DNA of 64,000 bases, taken from positions 20,694 to 84,693 of the forward strand of contig JAUCBJ010002303.1 in NCBI GenBank assembly GCA_032718475.1, read 5' to 3'. Both the position numbers and the translations under genes were made by a program. Origin of the DNA: Nemertoderma westbladi. Taxonomy: Eukaryota > Xenacoelomorpha > Nemertodermatida > Nemertodermatidae. Shown here one piece after another: positions 33,361 through 55,540 of this stretch (within the stretch, counting starts at the first letter, position 1; every line of letters starts with the position of its first letter). Under the pieces are notes generated by a model. It did no database searches and was not told the origin of the DNA. It worked only from the letters and a program-made list of their open reading frames with translations.

Positions 33361-34470
33361 AGATGAATCACCAATCCAGTTGCGCATGAAGGTTTTCCAA
33401 GTGTTGGCAGGCTTATTCAGCCATTGAGGGCAATGGTAGAGTCTGAATAGAAGCGAACATTGACCCCAGGTCAGTCTTCGTGAACCTTGAGGGATGGAGA
33501 CGTAGAGACGAGTTCCCAACAGTGCCAACAAGTATCAGCTCCAAATAAGGTATAGAAAGTTTAGGTCGCCGTGGTGCAGTCCATGCCTTGATGGAGAGCA
33601 GAGTCCACATACCACCCATTGTGTGTAGAGACAGGCTCCATAGGCCTTTGGCGATGTGTTGGCATAGACTTCAATGTACCCCTAATCCAGATACAAGCAG
33701 TCAAGGTGGGTACGTAGTATATGAGAGAGGGGTTTCAAGCAGACATTCGCGGCAGTTGGTCCAGTTGATTGGCACAGGCTTCGTGCAGTTGCATTCGCAG
33801 AGAAAGAGTCCAGGGGGATCAAAGATGGAAGTGGTGCAAGCCAACAGCGTCTGTTTAGTGAATACCTTGGGCAGGTCGATGTTGACTAAGACTTCTTAGG
33901 CGACAGGGTCCCATACAATTCCCAGTATGCATGTCAGAAGGCTCTCCCCTTCGCAGGTATGATTCAATTACCTCCTCTTATGGAGGTCCATTGGAGCATG
34001 AAGCAAGAGGTTAGTTAAGGTCACACTGAGATTGTTCACTTCAGCTGCAGTGTTTCCCCTTAGTACCACCTTCACCTTGTCAACATAGACACTCTATAAG
34101 CTTATAAAAGGTCCATGATTCTATGGCCAAGGGGGTCACTGGCTCAGTGATCAATCACAGGAGGTCAATGACTGGTGGTGACGATTGCAGACCTGGTTGA
34201 TTGGATGGGAAATGGGTCAGTTCAGCATTACCGAACAGAACCTGCAGAGTTGACTGGAGGGCGTTCAGGGTGCAGTTGAGTTGGGAAGGAAGAAGCACGA
34301 AGAAGCTCTCAACTTCCCCCTTTGTCTCGCCACATGCAGAGGTAAACATAGTCATGGTTGGTGATCGAAATCTGGTGGAATACCTTAACAATATTACTGA
34401 TAGCCTCGAAGGGGTGAATAAACACAGAAGCGCAGTGCGACGTTGATGGTATAGGAGGACGGAAAACACA
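33340..34470 (-). pseudogene. BEL/Pao pol remnant, inverted
   Basis: Read on the minus strand, broken frames give the RT-RNase H connection of BEL/Pao: LGIVWDPVA near 33,910-33,940, then TTSIFDPPGLF near 33,800-33,830, RRPKLSIPYLEL near 33,545-33,585 and WLNKPANTWKTFMRNWIG at about 33,365-33,420. The part to 34,470 is more doubtful. It is a different, older BEL lineage than the one at 1-14,033. Confidence 0.72.
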
Positions 34471-34539
34471 AATTCACTGTCAATGCCTACCTGCCACCAA
34501 TCTCACGTACTAGTGCCATCTGTGGCTTTGGGTTGGGGT

Positions 34540-34715
34540 GCAAATTAAGGGGGGGGGGGGGGGACACACTATCCCCCTTTCTTTGATTGATTGGCGGTTT
34601 GGATAAATTTCTCAAATACCTTGCAGTTTTTGTGATAGAATCGCTCAATTTTAATTTATGTCTCATAACTGAGCCTCATGCTGCGCGGAGGCCCCACGAA
34701 CGCATTCGTACCGAC
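34540..34715 (+). repeat. Solo right end of the GTGGGGC family
   Basis: A G-run (34,549-34,563), CCCCCTTTCTTTGATTGATT, and the end CATGCTGCGCGGAGGCCCCA-CGAACG match 30,254-30,418 closely. It lies less than 100 bp before the second dehydrogenase. Confidence 0.75.
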
Positions 34716-34802
34716 TTAGTGATATTTCTAAACATTTCTTACCTCTCAGCATTGGTCTACAACTACTCCTGTAACATTTAAATCTATTAACTGACAATAT
34801 AA

Positions 34803-35825
34803 ATGGCTCTTCTCAGATGGGGTATTTGTGGGAGTGGCAGGATTTGTCATGATTTCAGCCTAGCCCTGCAAGCCGGAAAAGACAGACACTGCCTGCAAGC
34901 TGTCGCTGCGAGAAACCTTGAACGCGCTCGAGAATTCGCAAAAATGCACAACATCAGCACGGCGTACGGGGATTACAAGCAGCTAGCTGAGGATATCGCT
35001 GTAGACATCGTCTACATCGGAGTCATACATCCGCACCATTTCGAAACCACTAAACTCTTCCTAAACGCAGGTAAACACGTATTGTGCGAGAAACCCTTAA
35101 CCTTGTCATCCAAAGAAACAACCACTCTATGCGAGTTGGCAAAGAAGAACAACGTATTCCTTGCGGAGGGATTGTGGTCCCGATATTTTCCCATCTATAA
35201 ACGGATACGCCAGATAATTGATGATAACCAAATAGGTGATGTTCAAACCGTTGCTGCCAATTTTTGTTCCAATGTAACTGAGGTCGAATGGATCCGTGAT
35301 CCATCTCTTGGGGGTGGCGCTTTATATGCTTTGGGTGTATACACGATTCAGTTTGCCTTGTGGATATACCACAACTTTGGCTACAAACTTGATGATATAT
35401 CTTCTGTAGCAGCTTTAAACTCGGGTGAAGTAGATGAAACCACTATCATTACAATGAAGTTTGCCAATTCCAAATTAGCGGTTCTTACCTCTTCCGCCTC
35501 TTCTATACAGCCGAACACTGCAGTTGTGTCCGGCACATTGGGGTGTTTAACGGTTGAGAAGTTTTGGTGTCCCACCAAATTGGTCGTCAATGGGAAAGAA
35601 GAAATTTACAACCTACCGGATATTAAGGATATTAACTTGACAGGCAAAGGAGGATTTAATTGCACCAATTCAGCGGGTTTCATTTACGAGGCGGATGCAG
35701 TTCGCACCGCCATTAACGCCGGTCTCAAAGAAACTGCTGAAGTTCCTTGGTCTCAGACAATAGCGATAAGTGAGATAGTAGATACTGTACTAAAACAGGT
35801 TGGTTATAGAGGTGGAACTTTGTAA
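34803..35825 (+). CDS. DHDH-like: Dihydrodiol dehydrogenase-like oxidoreductase, copy 2 (intronless, active-site Asp lost)
   Basis: 340 residues, ATG to TAA, no stop or indel break. It is the same family and domain order as copy 1: GICGSGRI Rossmann motif, VIHPHH, CEKP with K97, GGGALYALGVY with Y180. At residue 176 the conserved Asp of the Dx3Y motif is Ala (GCT at 35,328-35,330; GAT in copy 1). In the monkey enzyme, as I recall, Lys97, Asp176 and Tyr180 are active-site residues, so activity or substrate may differ. The frame is intact, which argues against simple decay. 219 bp (34,997-35,215) are identical to copy 1, while the block around the active site is strongly diverged. Confidence 0.92.
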   Translation: MALLRWGICGSGRICHDFSLALQAGKDRHCLQAVAARNLERAREFAKMHNISTAYGDYKQLAEDIAVDIVYIGVIHPHHFETTKLFLNAGKHVLCEKPLTLSSKETTTLCELAKKNNVFLAEGLWSRYFPIYKRIRQIIDDNQIGDVQTVAANFCSNVTEVEWIRDPSLGGGALYALGVYTIQFALWIYHNFGYKLDDISSVAALNSGEVDETTIITMKFANSKLAVLTSSASSIQPNTAVVSGTLGCLTVEKFWCPTKLVVNGKEEIYNLPDIKDINLTGKGGFNCTNSAGFIYEADAVRTAINAGLKETAEVPWSQTIAISEIVDTVLKQVGYRGGTL

Positions 35826-36488
35826 TTTGTTATCATCAGGAAATTCAGAACCAGTATACTGTGTAAGGGTCAAGAGTGACTAAGTGTGCTGTAAGTAAGA
35901 CTATTATACCATAAATTAATAATTATTTCATGGAGTGACTGAGGAGGTAATACAGTATTATTGATTTTTAAGTGTTGAGGTGATGGTACATAAACAAAAC
36001 AAATGACAATTAGGTATTAATTATTGTTTTATATACTTACAGTGTTGCATTTTTAATTATAACATTATATTCATTCATGCAGTAATTAATTAAGCTGTTA
36101 AAGAATCAATTATATAATTCCCTCGGCTTTTACATTATGACCGGTAATATTTTATCAATTCTTTTATGTAATGTGTATATGTTTTCTACAAATCTTTTTT
36201 ATCGTATTTTGTATTGCTTGAAGTTGAAAACACATATACGCCATGTCCTGAAGGAGAAACCGGTGTCTTCTCTTTGTCAGTTAACTGAACCATATGGATT
36301 ATAAAATGGATTGTTGCGCTTGCCTCATTAAGATTGGTAAAACTTACCGGGGTCCGGATAATTAAGTTTTTTAAACTTAAACTGAAAGCCAGCAACCTGG
36401 CTTTAAACGAACCTGCCCCTCACACCTGTACCCTGAGTGAGCGAAAATGAAAACACGAAAATTCCCATCAACTCAACGTTAGAAACAC
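35826..36488 (+). repeat. Duplicated 3' flank of the dehydrogenase, copy 2
   Basis: It matches 20,823-21,488. It ends with GCCAGCAACCTGGC and TTTAAACGAACCTGCCC and continues into a fold-back family end. Confidence 0.85.
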
Positions 36489-36620
36489 CAGCTGCTGGTA
36501 CTCATGAGGGTCTAGTAAGCTACTACTATTTATTGAATGGATAGCCCAAACTGCAGAGAAGTATATTACTTGCCAAATTTATTACTATCTCACTCTACCC
36601 CAGACAGTAATCAAACATCA
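36440..36620. repeat. Single end of the fold-back family seen at 14,115-14,865
   Basis: AAACACGAAAATT, CTGCTGGTACTCATGAGG and TCACTCTACCCCAGACAG follow the same order as 14,692-14,862. No inverted partner is seen nearby. Confidence 0.7.
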
Positions 36621-39170
36621 ACTGTTAGTTTGTATAATACTGTATATTACCCAGACAGCTGAACAGCTCTTCAAAGTGAATCCTATTTGAATATCTATAA
36701 GGTTACTTACTACTCAGTGCTATGTTAGGTGGGAGGCCAACTGATTGAATTGTAAGCACTGGGCCGTTCAAATGTTTTATGGGTTGATGATAATGAATGA
36801 GGAGGGACCCAACTAACACTACGTTTGTCTATATGGACGGTCTCCTTATAGCCATCTTGATGGCTTTTCTACAGTCCCGCTCTCAAAAAGCATTCCTTTG
36901 ATCAAACATTGATCAAACTTTGATCAAACATTGATCAAAGTTTGATCAAAATGTGTCCATAGAATATCATTGAAAGTAGCATTGACATTGAAATGACATT
37001 GATGGCATATTGAAATGACCTTGAAATCGATGGACCGAAATTCCAGACTTTCTGTCTCATATTGAAATGACATTGAAATGATTTCAAGGTAACAGTTTAC
37101 ATCGCTCTTCTGCGGCATGCCTTTGAACTCAGATTCCCGCCGAGGACTGGCTTTTGTTAATGGCCAAGCCGCGATGTGATTGACAGGGCGGTGGATGGAG
37201 CTTGCTTGACTTTGTGGATGGACAGCGATTGGATTTACAAGGCGGTGTTGTGGTAGTGTCCCAGACTGAGTTTTGTTCTTGTAGGGCAGGGCCTATTATT
37301 ACACCAACAACTAGTTCAGAAAAACAGCCTTTGGAATATTTTTAATTTATTGTTATATTAGAAATTGTTTCAATGTTCCTTAAATCAGAATCAAGGCCAA
37401 AGACCTCCATTGACGTAGCAGCGCGATGGCTGCCGTTGCATTGCATTTGCTTATACAGTAATTGTGTAAATTCGACAAGCTTCCTTCCTGCCCCTGTCTC
37501 TAATTATACTAATAAATGTAAATAAAGAAATAAATAAATCCAAGCCCTAGCGCCAGCGCACCCCCTAAAATACCTTCTAAAAATTTACGTAATTTAATTT
37601 TAATACTCTGATAAGGAAATTTTATTGAAAACCTAATTTGTTTTAAAGTAAACTACAGTCGGGGTCTCAAAGTGCATCTGTTCTTTGAGATTTTCTCAAA
37701 GTTTTTCTAAAAGTGTCTAAAAGTCATTACATTACTCCCAATGGCCGCTTTGAATTCTTGTAGACACTTTTAGTTGGGAATCTCAAAGTGATTTCCTACT
37801 TTTAGGCACTTTGAATTCTTTGAGAAATGTCACTTTGAGGTAGTTTGCGGCACTTTTAATTCTTTGAGAAAATAAACTCCGAGGTATTCCTGATTGACAG
37901 CTCGTGGTAAGTTAACTGAGAGGCAGAGGCATTTTCGGGGAACAATATTATGCGGGCAACAAAGTGATACTTGTGTGCTGGCCAGTTGTTGCCTAGAAGC
38001 TATATTCCCATTAATTTATCAAATTGAGGTTCCTGAGGTCATTACGGATGGGTTTTCGGTCGCAAGTATAAATTGAATTTACGGCACCCTAAAGTCTTTC
38101 TAAAAAACATTCATTCAAATAATACATGAAACAGGAAAAACAAGATTGATTATTTTAATAACATAATACAATATCAGATTAACAATTAATATAAGAGAAA
38201 CTGCACTGTAGTATCTCTGTGTATACGCAGTTTCATTATAATGACCTAAAGAAGCCCTGTTGGGAGAAAGCTTGTAATAACATTTGTTATTCATTTCATT
38301 AGTCACCTCAGGTCAAACCGTACTACCTTTAACTGTTTAATTAATATGATAACTATGTTGACGAGAGCGCGAGAATTCCTTCTTAAAAACTAAGAAAGGC
38401 TTTCGACTTTCAAGTACAATAGAACGGCTACAATCTTGTGTTGTTTTAGCCTAATAGAGATATTAAAATACCCCCTGCTGCTGGCGTTTGTATTTGAGCA
38501 TATTTTAAATGTTTGCCTCATATTCAATTGATGTGTACCGCCTTCTGGCAAAGCGGCACCCAGTTTAAGCTATCAATCACAGCTAGCGAGTAGCGACCTA
38601 CGGACGGTGACCTTCAAACAAACAGTGCAGAGCCAGCCGGAAAGAACTGTCACATGCTCTGCTTGGCTTGTGGTACCATTTGATTACATAATAGATTTTG
38701 GCAGACTGGGCGGTCGCTCTGACCATATGCATTGCGCACCAACAATGCCTAAAACATCTATGGGGACAGCCAATTAGTGCGCTTGAATCATTTATCTTTA
38801 TTCCTGCCTCTATCGTTATTCTTTACTTTGTATAACACAATTTACAGTGCGGCAAAGTATGGCTGGTTGACAATTGAAATGCATTGGTGGTAAAGGTTTT
38901 CAACGTTCACGTGGGCTAAACAAATTTAAACAATACAGTTTTAGCACTATACATTAATATAGATAGGGCAACAGACAAACTGTCTCTGACACAAATACCA
39001 ACACATTCCGATATCCCGCAATTATGGCGTCTGTAAAGAGCCCAAATATAAATTAATAAAATCCTCTATGAAACAATAAAAATACCTACAAAAATACTGC
39101 TGTATTAACTATTAGTTACTGCAGTAACATATAACAATTACTGCAGTAACAAATATTTATTACTGCAGTA
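36621..39170. other. Presumed intron or intergenic DNA, simple repeats only
   Basis: Contains TTGATCAAA repeats (36,900-36,952), TTGAAATGA repeats (36,975-37,085), a GCCATCTTGATGGC palindrome at 36,852-36,865, and a segment (37,655-37,880) with many mutually inverted CTCAAAGTG / CACTTTGAG words. No coding exon found. Confidence 0.45.
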
Positions 39171-39505
39171 ATAATTACTAGTCCATTTACTAGTTTAGAT
39201 TTACTAGCCCATATACTAGTTTAGATTTACTAGCCCATTTACTAGTTTAGATTTACTAGTTTAGATTTACTAGCCCATTTACTAGTTTAGATTTACTAGC
39301 CCATTTACTAGTTTAGATTTACTAGCCCATTTACTAGTTTAGATTTACTAGCCCATTTACTAGTTTAGATTTACTAGTCCATTTACTAGTTTAGATTTAC
39401 TAGCCCATATACTAGTTTAGATTTTCTAGCCCATTTACTAGTTTAGATTTACTAGTCCATTTACTAGTTTAGATTTACTAGCCCATTTACTAGTTTAGAT
39501 TTATC
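39115..39505. repeat. Minisatellite TTACTAGCCCATTTACTAG
   Basis: A 26 bp unit (TTTACTAGCCCA, TTTACTAGTTTAGA) in about 12 copies, preceded by three TTACTGCAGTAA palindromes at 39,117-39,172. It is non-coding. Confidence 0.85.
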
Positions 39506-39909
39506 ATATTTAGCTTGTAAACACGGCAGCTATCTTCGCTTATATTTACTGACCTGATTTTTTGGAATTTTACTTACATATAAAGATTTGAATTGACATA
39601 ATTTGTATTGCATTCTATCTATTTACATACAAACATCAATATGTTAATGGTAACACGTGGATTTTATATCGTGTTCGGCTTAAATATAAAAGGGGGCCTT
39701 TATTCAAATGTGGTTCAATGAACCTCCCCACATAAGGTGTACAATGCAACGACAGTATATCACAGAGATAATAATGACTCATAATGAGTCATAATATCTC
39801 GACATACTGTACACAACACAAACTGTAAATGGTTCCTTTAGAAGATTACCTCACCTCGCTACCTACGTACTACCTAGGCCTATTTAAGCTAATACCGGAA
39901 ACTCACTCA

Positions 39910-50724
<10,815 letters not shown>

Positions 50725-51413
50725 CTGAGGAAATAAAGAAAGTAATAAAATAATACTGAATAAAATAAATGAAATTCCCCTGGATAAACTGTAGTTCTAA
50801 CAGTAACACACCAGTTCTTCTAACAGGGGGAGGGGTGGCAGTCATCATGTTTTTATTGGATGGTACCCACTTCCCCCCCCCCCCCCCCCTTCCCCTTGTA
50901 TAGAACGAAATTAAGAAGTATTTAACCCCCTTTCTGTTCAGAAATTATTTTATAATATTTTCCAAATTGTTATCGCCCCCCGCCCCCACCCCCACCTGGA
51001 TGATTCTAAATTAGGAAAACACTAGTAAAACAGTAAAACACTAGGAAAACATAGGAAAAGTACTGTAAAACACACGGAAAACAGTGAAAATATTGATCAG
51101 CAGGGAATTTAACACATGTACTTCTCTGAATTGACAATCCTAAATGTACTCCTCGCATAGCACCCCTTAAGTCATCACCGTAAAACATTCGGAAAACACT
51201 ATAAAAATAATATAAACCTTCCGGAAAACAGTGAAAAAATTGATCAGCATTAAATTTTACCTATATGCAGCAAAAAAATAAATTGAAAGAGTCTAATACT
51301 GCCCAGAAAGCTTGTTGCCAGGCAACCAAAGAACATAGTACATAGTCAGCATACGGTGCAGTATCAGTACAGCAGTACTATCCGGGCGTAGACGCTGTGC
51401 AGACATAGGTGCC

Positions 51414-51716
51414 GACAGAGGTGCCGACACAGGTGCCGACACAGGTGCCGACACAGGTGCCGACACAGGTGCCGACACAGGTGCCGACACAGGTGCCGAC
51501 ACAGGTGCCGACACAGGTGCCGACATAGGTGCCGACACAGGTGCAGACACAGGTGCCGACATAGGTGCCGACACAGGTGCCGACACAGGTGCCGACACAG
51601 GTGCCGACGCAGGTGCCGACACAGGTGCCGACACAGGTGCCGACACAGGTGCCGACACAGGTGCCGACACAGGTGCCGACACAGGTGTCGACATAGGTGC
51701 CGACATAGTGACCGAC
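51414..51716. repeat. 12 bp minisatellite GTGCCGACACAG, left arm
   Basis: About 25 units with rare variants (ATAGGTGCCGAC, GTGCAGAC). Frames remain open because 12 is a multiple of 3 (Ala-Pro-Val-Ser repeats); this is not coding evidence. Confidence 0.95.
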
Positions 51717-52309
51717 TTAGGCACTCAGGTTTCTCTCAATATGTTTATCTCACTAAATGGCTTACTTGTTGTGACGTTATATACTGTCTATTTGTAACTT
51801 TCAGAAAAATCAAATTCCAAAAGCTTTATATGGCAGATTATCCCCGTCGGCAGTATGCAGAGGTTTAACACGTCAAAAAATATTTTATACCATACCTGAA
51901 GACCCCCTGCGATAGGAACACATGTTGTATAATAACATCCTGCTGTCAATAATTAACGTAAATCATATGTTTCATTCACTATTAATTATTAATTAATTAA
52001 TTATTAATTATTCACTATTAACTCCAATAAGTATGTTTAAGAATATATATATAAAGATAAAGAACATGCTAAATGATTGCGATAAGCGATAAACAGACAA
52101 AATACGATGCGACCACCTCGATTATAGATTATATTAATAAGTAGAGCACTACTGATATTCTTTATATACAACTGATATTGATATTCCTTATATACTACTA
52201 ATACTTTAGACCGCAGGATGTACCGCAGGATGGCGCTAAACCATCTGGAATTCTCAAGAATACTGACTATGGACTCTGTGAAAAGTTTAATTTTTTAAAT
52301 AGAATTTGG

Positions 52310-52544
52310 GTGGGGCCATTGAGTATCACAAGTATGACTGTCTGTCTTTTTTCCAAATATTTTCGAACACTAATAATTCGGTCAATCCTCGATAAAATTA
52401 ATCCAAACGTGAAACACAGTCTGTCAAAAATGTAGAAATTTTACAAAAGAATATCAGGATTCTCTCTATGGATTATAATCTAAAATTCATACGATAATAA
52501 TTTTTATTAATATTATAAGTAAATTGGGTGTCTCGTGGCCCCAC
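52310..52544. mobile_element. Short MITE of the GTGGGGC family inside the fold-back element
   Basis: Ends GTGGGGCCA and TGGCCCCAC. The interior has ACACTAATAATTCGGTCAAT and GTCAAAAATGTAGAAATTTT, as in 28,050-28,130. About 235 bp, no ORF. Confidence 0.65.
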
Positions 52545-52578
52545 ATTTATCTAGTTTAAGATTACTCGGAATTTTTAT

Positions 52579-53082
52579 TCAAACTAATCCAAAAGATCTG
52601 AGTTTATCTATTTGTTTACTATCGAGATTGCGATACACAATATTTTCAATGAAGACATCGCTGAGGGAGAACTTGGTAAATTTCAACTGTACACAATTCA
52701 TTTGAAGGTGAAAAGCAACTTTATCTTTAGTGATTTTAAGTTGCAATTGGTTGGAGTTAGGTGTTCTATATGCTCGTTGACACCATGTGAATATGACAAT
52801 ATCTTCAGGAGATTGAACTACCTGACTGCCTGATCTGCGAAGAAATCCATCACATCCATAGCATTTAAACCAATCTCCCTCATTTATTGAACCGATAATA
52901 AATTTACAAGATTCTTTGGCTATATCTAATTGATTGATTAATTGCTGTGTTAATTTCTTATTAACAATTTTTCTCTTCCCAGGCCCACACTTTCTACCTG
53001 CAACACTGGCGGCAGATAAAGCTGCCAGTTGTTCGAGCGTCCATGTTGAGTTCCACCAACTTATGTACTTATTATACACCAA
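52579..53082 (-). CDS. Unknown 168-residue protein with CxxC...H...C pattern (in fold-back element)
   Basis: I do not recognise the family with confidence. The minus-strand frame is open from about 53,106 and has no convincing ATG at its start, so it may be an exon or a 5'-truncated gene. Features: a helical N-terminal part (LEQLAALSAASVAGRKCGPG-KRKIVNKKL), then WFKCYGCDGFLRRSG, then SPEDIVIFTWCQRAYR, then VAFHLQMNCVQLKF. Cys pairs and a downstream H-x5-C suggest a zinc-binding module, a pattern I associate with transposon-borne proteins. The frame is intact and the composition protein-like, unlike the repeat-derived frames around it. It could be the element's own protein or a captured gene piece. 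Confidence 0.5.
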   Translation of the reverse strand: MVYNKYISWWNSTWTLEQLAALSAASVAGRKCGPGKRKIVNKKLTQQLINQLDIAKESCKFIIGSINEGDWFKCYGCDGFLRRSGSQVVQSPEDIVIFTWCQRAYRTPNSNQLQLKITKDKVAFHLQMNCVQLKFTKFSLSDVFIENIVYRNLDSKQIDKLRSFGLV

Positions 53083-53419
53083 CCCCCAAATTATTTTTAT
53101 GTGAAGTTAATAATAACATTCTGACTTGATGCCAGACATACGGCAAGGTTTATTGGGTAAATGAAACATATGATTTACGTTAATTATTGACAGCAGGATG
53201 TTATTATACAACATGTGTTCCTATCGAAGGGGGTCTTCAGGTATGGTATAAAATATTTTTTGACGTGTTAAACCTTTGCATTCTGCCGACGGGGATAATC
53301 TGCCATATAAAGCTTTTGGAATTTGATTTTTCTGAAAGTTACAAATAGACAGTATATAACGTCACAACAAGTAAGCCATTTAGTGAGATAAACATATTGA
53401 GAATACCTGAGTGCCTAAG

Positions 53420-53838
53420 TCGGTGCACCTTTGTCGGCACCTATGTCGGCACCTGTGTCGGCACCTGTGTCGGCACCTGTGTCGGCACCTGTGTCGGCAC
53501 CTGTGTCGGCACCTGTGTCGGCACCTGTGTCGGCACCTGTGTCGGCACCTGTGTCGGCACCTGTGTCGGCACTTGTGTCGGCACCTGTGTCGGCACCTGT
53601 GTCGGCACCTGTGTCGGCACCTGTGTCGGCACCTGTGTCGGCACCTGTGTCGGCACCTCTGTCGGCACCTCTGTCGGCACCTGTGTCGGCACCTCTGTCG
53701 GCACCTGTGTCGGCACCTCTGTCGGCACCTGTGTCGGCACCTCTGTCGGCACCTGTGTCGGCACCTGTGTCGGCACCTGTGTCGGCACTTGTGTCGGCAC
53801 CTGTGTCGGCACCTCTGTCGGCACCTGTGTCGGCACAG
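53420..53838. repeat. 12 bp minisatellite GTCGGCACCTGT, right arm
   Basis: About 35 units, the reverse complement of the left-arm repeat. CTCTGTCGGCAC variants cluster in the right half. Long open frames in three frames and on both strands are repeat artefacts. Confidence 0.95.
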
Positions 53839-53850
53839 CGTCTACGCCCG

Positions 53851-54261
53851 TACTATCCTTGTTTTACCGGTCAGTTGGTAGAGGCGCAAAGTACCAGTAT
53901 TGCTGTATTCTGGTAGGCCTATTACCTGATTACAGATTACAGTATTAGTGCTGTAGTGCAGTAGTGTAATGCTGTAATGTAATGTAATGCTGTAATGTCC
54001 CATGGCTATGGCACTATCTCTGTAACCAGGCTGCCAGGCTGTCTTAATACTGTAATGCTTACCGGTACTACTCAGCTACTAAATATAGAAATATTTACAG
54101 CTTTAACTAACCCTAACAATACTGCAATATCTGAATACTGGAATACACTACTGCACTACAGCACTAATACTGTAACCTGTAATCAGGTAATAGGCCTACC
54201 AGAATACAGCAATACTGGTACTTTGCGCCTCAACCGACTGACCGGTAAAACAAGGATAGTA
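53851..54261. mobile_element. Inverted-repeat element (about 115 bp TIRs) nested in the right arm
   Basis: The left end is TACTATCCTTGTTTTACCGG and the right end is CCGGTAAAACAAGGATAGTA. The arms (about 53,851-53,970 and 54,150-54,261) are nearly perfect inverted copies, including AGGCCTATTACCTGATTACA. The left fold-back arm lacks it (51,340-51,400), so it inserted later. No ORF. Confidence 0.85.
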
Positions 54262-54629
54262 CTGCTGTACTGATACTGCACCGTATATGCTGATTGGTTA
54301 CAGTTCTTTGGTTGCCTGGCAACAAGCTTTCTGGGCAGTATTAGACTCTTTCAATTTATTTTTTTGCAGCATATAGGTAAAATTTAATGCTGATCAATTT
54401 TTTCACTGTTTTCCGGAAGGTTTATAGTGTTTTTATAGTGTTTTCCCTATGTTTTACGGTGATTACTTAAGGGGTGCAATGCGAGGAGTACATTTAGGAT
54501 TGTCAATTCAGAGAAGTGTGTTCGATTTCCTGCTGATCAATATTTTCACTGTTTTCCGGGTGTTTTACAGTACTTTTCTTATGTTTTCCTAGTGTTTTAC
54601 CGTTTTACTAGTGTTTTCCTAATTTAGAA

Positions 54630-55540
54630 CTATCCCCCCCCACCTCCACCTTGCCACGACTGTTAAATATACCACTGTCCCCAACCCTCCCCATCCATTG
54701 TTATTTCAAACGCATTATAAAACCAATACTATTGCTTGGGCTTTATTTAAATTACATAAGCTAATATTGTGATAATACTAACAGTGTGTCAAATAATATG
54801 CTATCAATATTAAAAATCAATGAAAATCTTTGGTGTTGCTGGATGGTGTTGACTTGTATCCTTTTGCAACCTCATTTATGAAATTCATTTTCAATAAATC
54901 AGTTTCCAATACTAACCGTGCTAGTTTCTAAGCACGATAAACTGGAGCTCTGAGAATTTGCCCCCTAGCGGCAGACAGAGGAACTGTAAAAGTCTGTCTG
55001 TGTGTATAATTTATAATTAAGCAATGCTCTTACGTTACTACTACCAAATTTCAGATGAATCTGATGGTTGGTTCTATAGTTACAGCTACAGCTCCTTGTA
55101 CGTTTCTGTAAACTCGCCCTCTAGCGGCAGACAAAGGAACTATATTCCTAAATTTCTAAACTTTTGATAGACTACATGTGTACGAAGTTTGGTTCCATTT
55201 CATCCATGATTAACCGAATTATTAGTTATTAGCGTTCAAACATTACTGCCACAAACTCAGGACCAGGATGTTGTTTTGTGGCATTAATGGGATAGTTATG
55301 AGAAATAATGTCATATTTCTGGCACACAATTAAAAATCATTCGCACTATTCTTCTGGAAAATAATTATATAATCTTTTGGATATTAATTATATTAATTAC
55401 TGCTTTTGGAAGAATTAATTACAATAATTGTAATTATGGAATATATTATTTTGCCAAAACGTGCCAGAAGGTGTACCAGCCATGTTTAAGAAGAAACAAG
55501 TAGGGTCCATGGACAACCGATGCGCGCGACTGTGCCAGTT
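54630..55540. other. Intergenic or intron with short interspersed repeats
   Basis: 54,960-55,150 is related to 33,185-33,360 (CTCTAGCGGCAGAC, TTTCAGATGAATCTGATGG). 55,150-55,260 resembles an inverted piece of the GTGGGGC family. No gene seen. Confidence 0.55.

Larger units (their letters stand above)
51004..54629. mobile_element. Large fold-back element with about 1 kb arms and an internal ORF
   Basis: The left arm 51,004-51,974 and the right arm 53,161-54,629 are reverse complements over their length, ends included (TTCTAAATTAGGAAAACACT at left; CCTAATTTAGAA at right). Each arm contains a GTGCCGACACAG tandem repeat, with outer TTTTCC/GGAAAA-rich blocks. The 1.2 kb centre holds a minus-strand ORF. 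The right arm is longer because its repeat is longer and a second inverted-repeat element sits in it. This build resembles FB/Galileo-type fold-back DNA transposons. Confidence 0.88.

Noticed and set aside
36924-38306. Small ORFs on both strands
   Set aside because: Composed of TTGAAATGA and similar simple repeats or AT-rich DNA. No homology pattern.
51293-53948. Ala-Pro-Val-Ser, Cys-Val-Gly-Thr and His-Leu-Cys-Arg repeat proteins
   Set aside because: A 12 bp repeat gives open frames in several frames and both strands. There is no coding signal beyond that.
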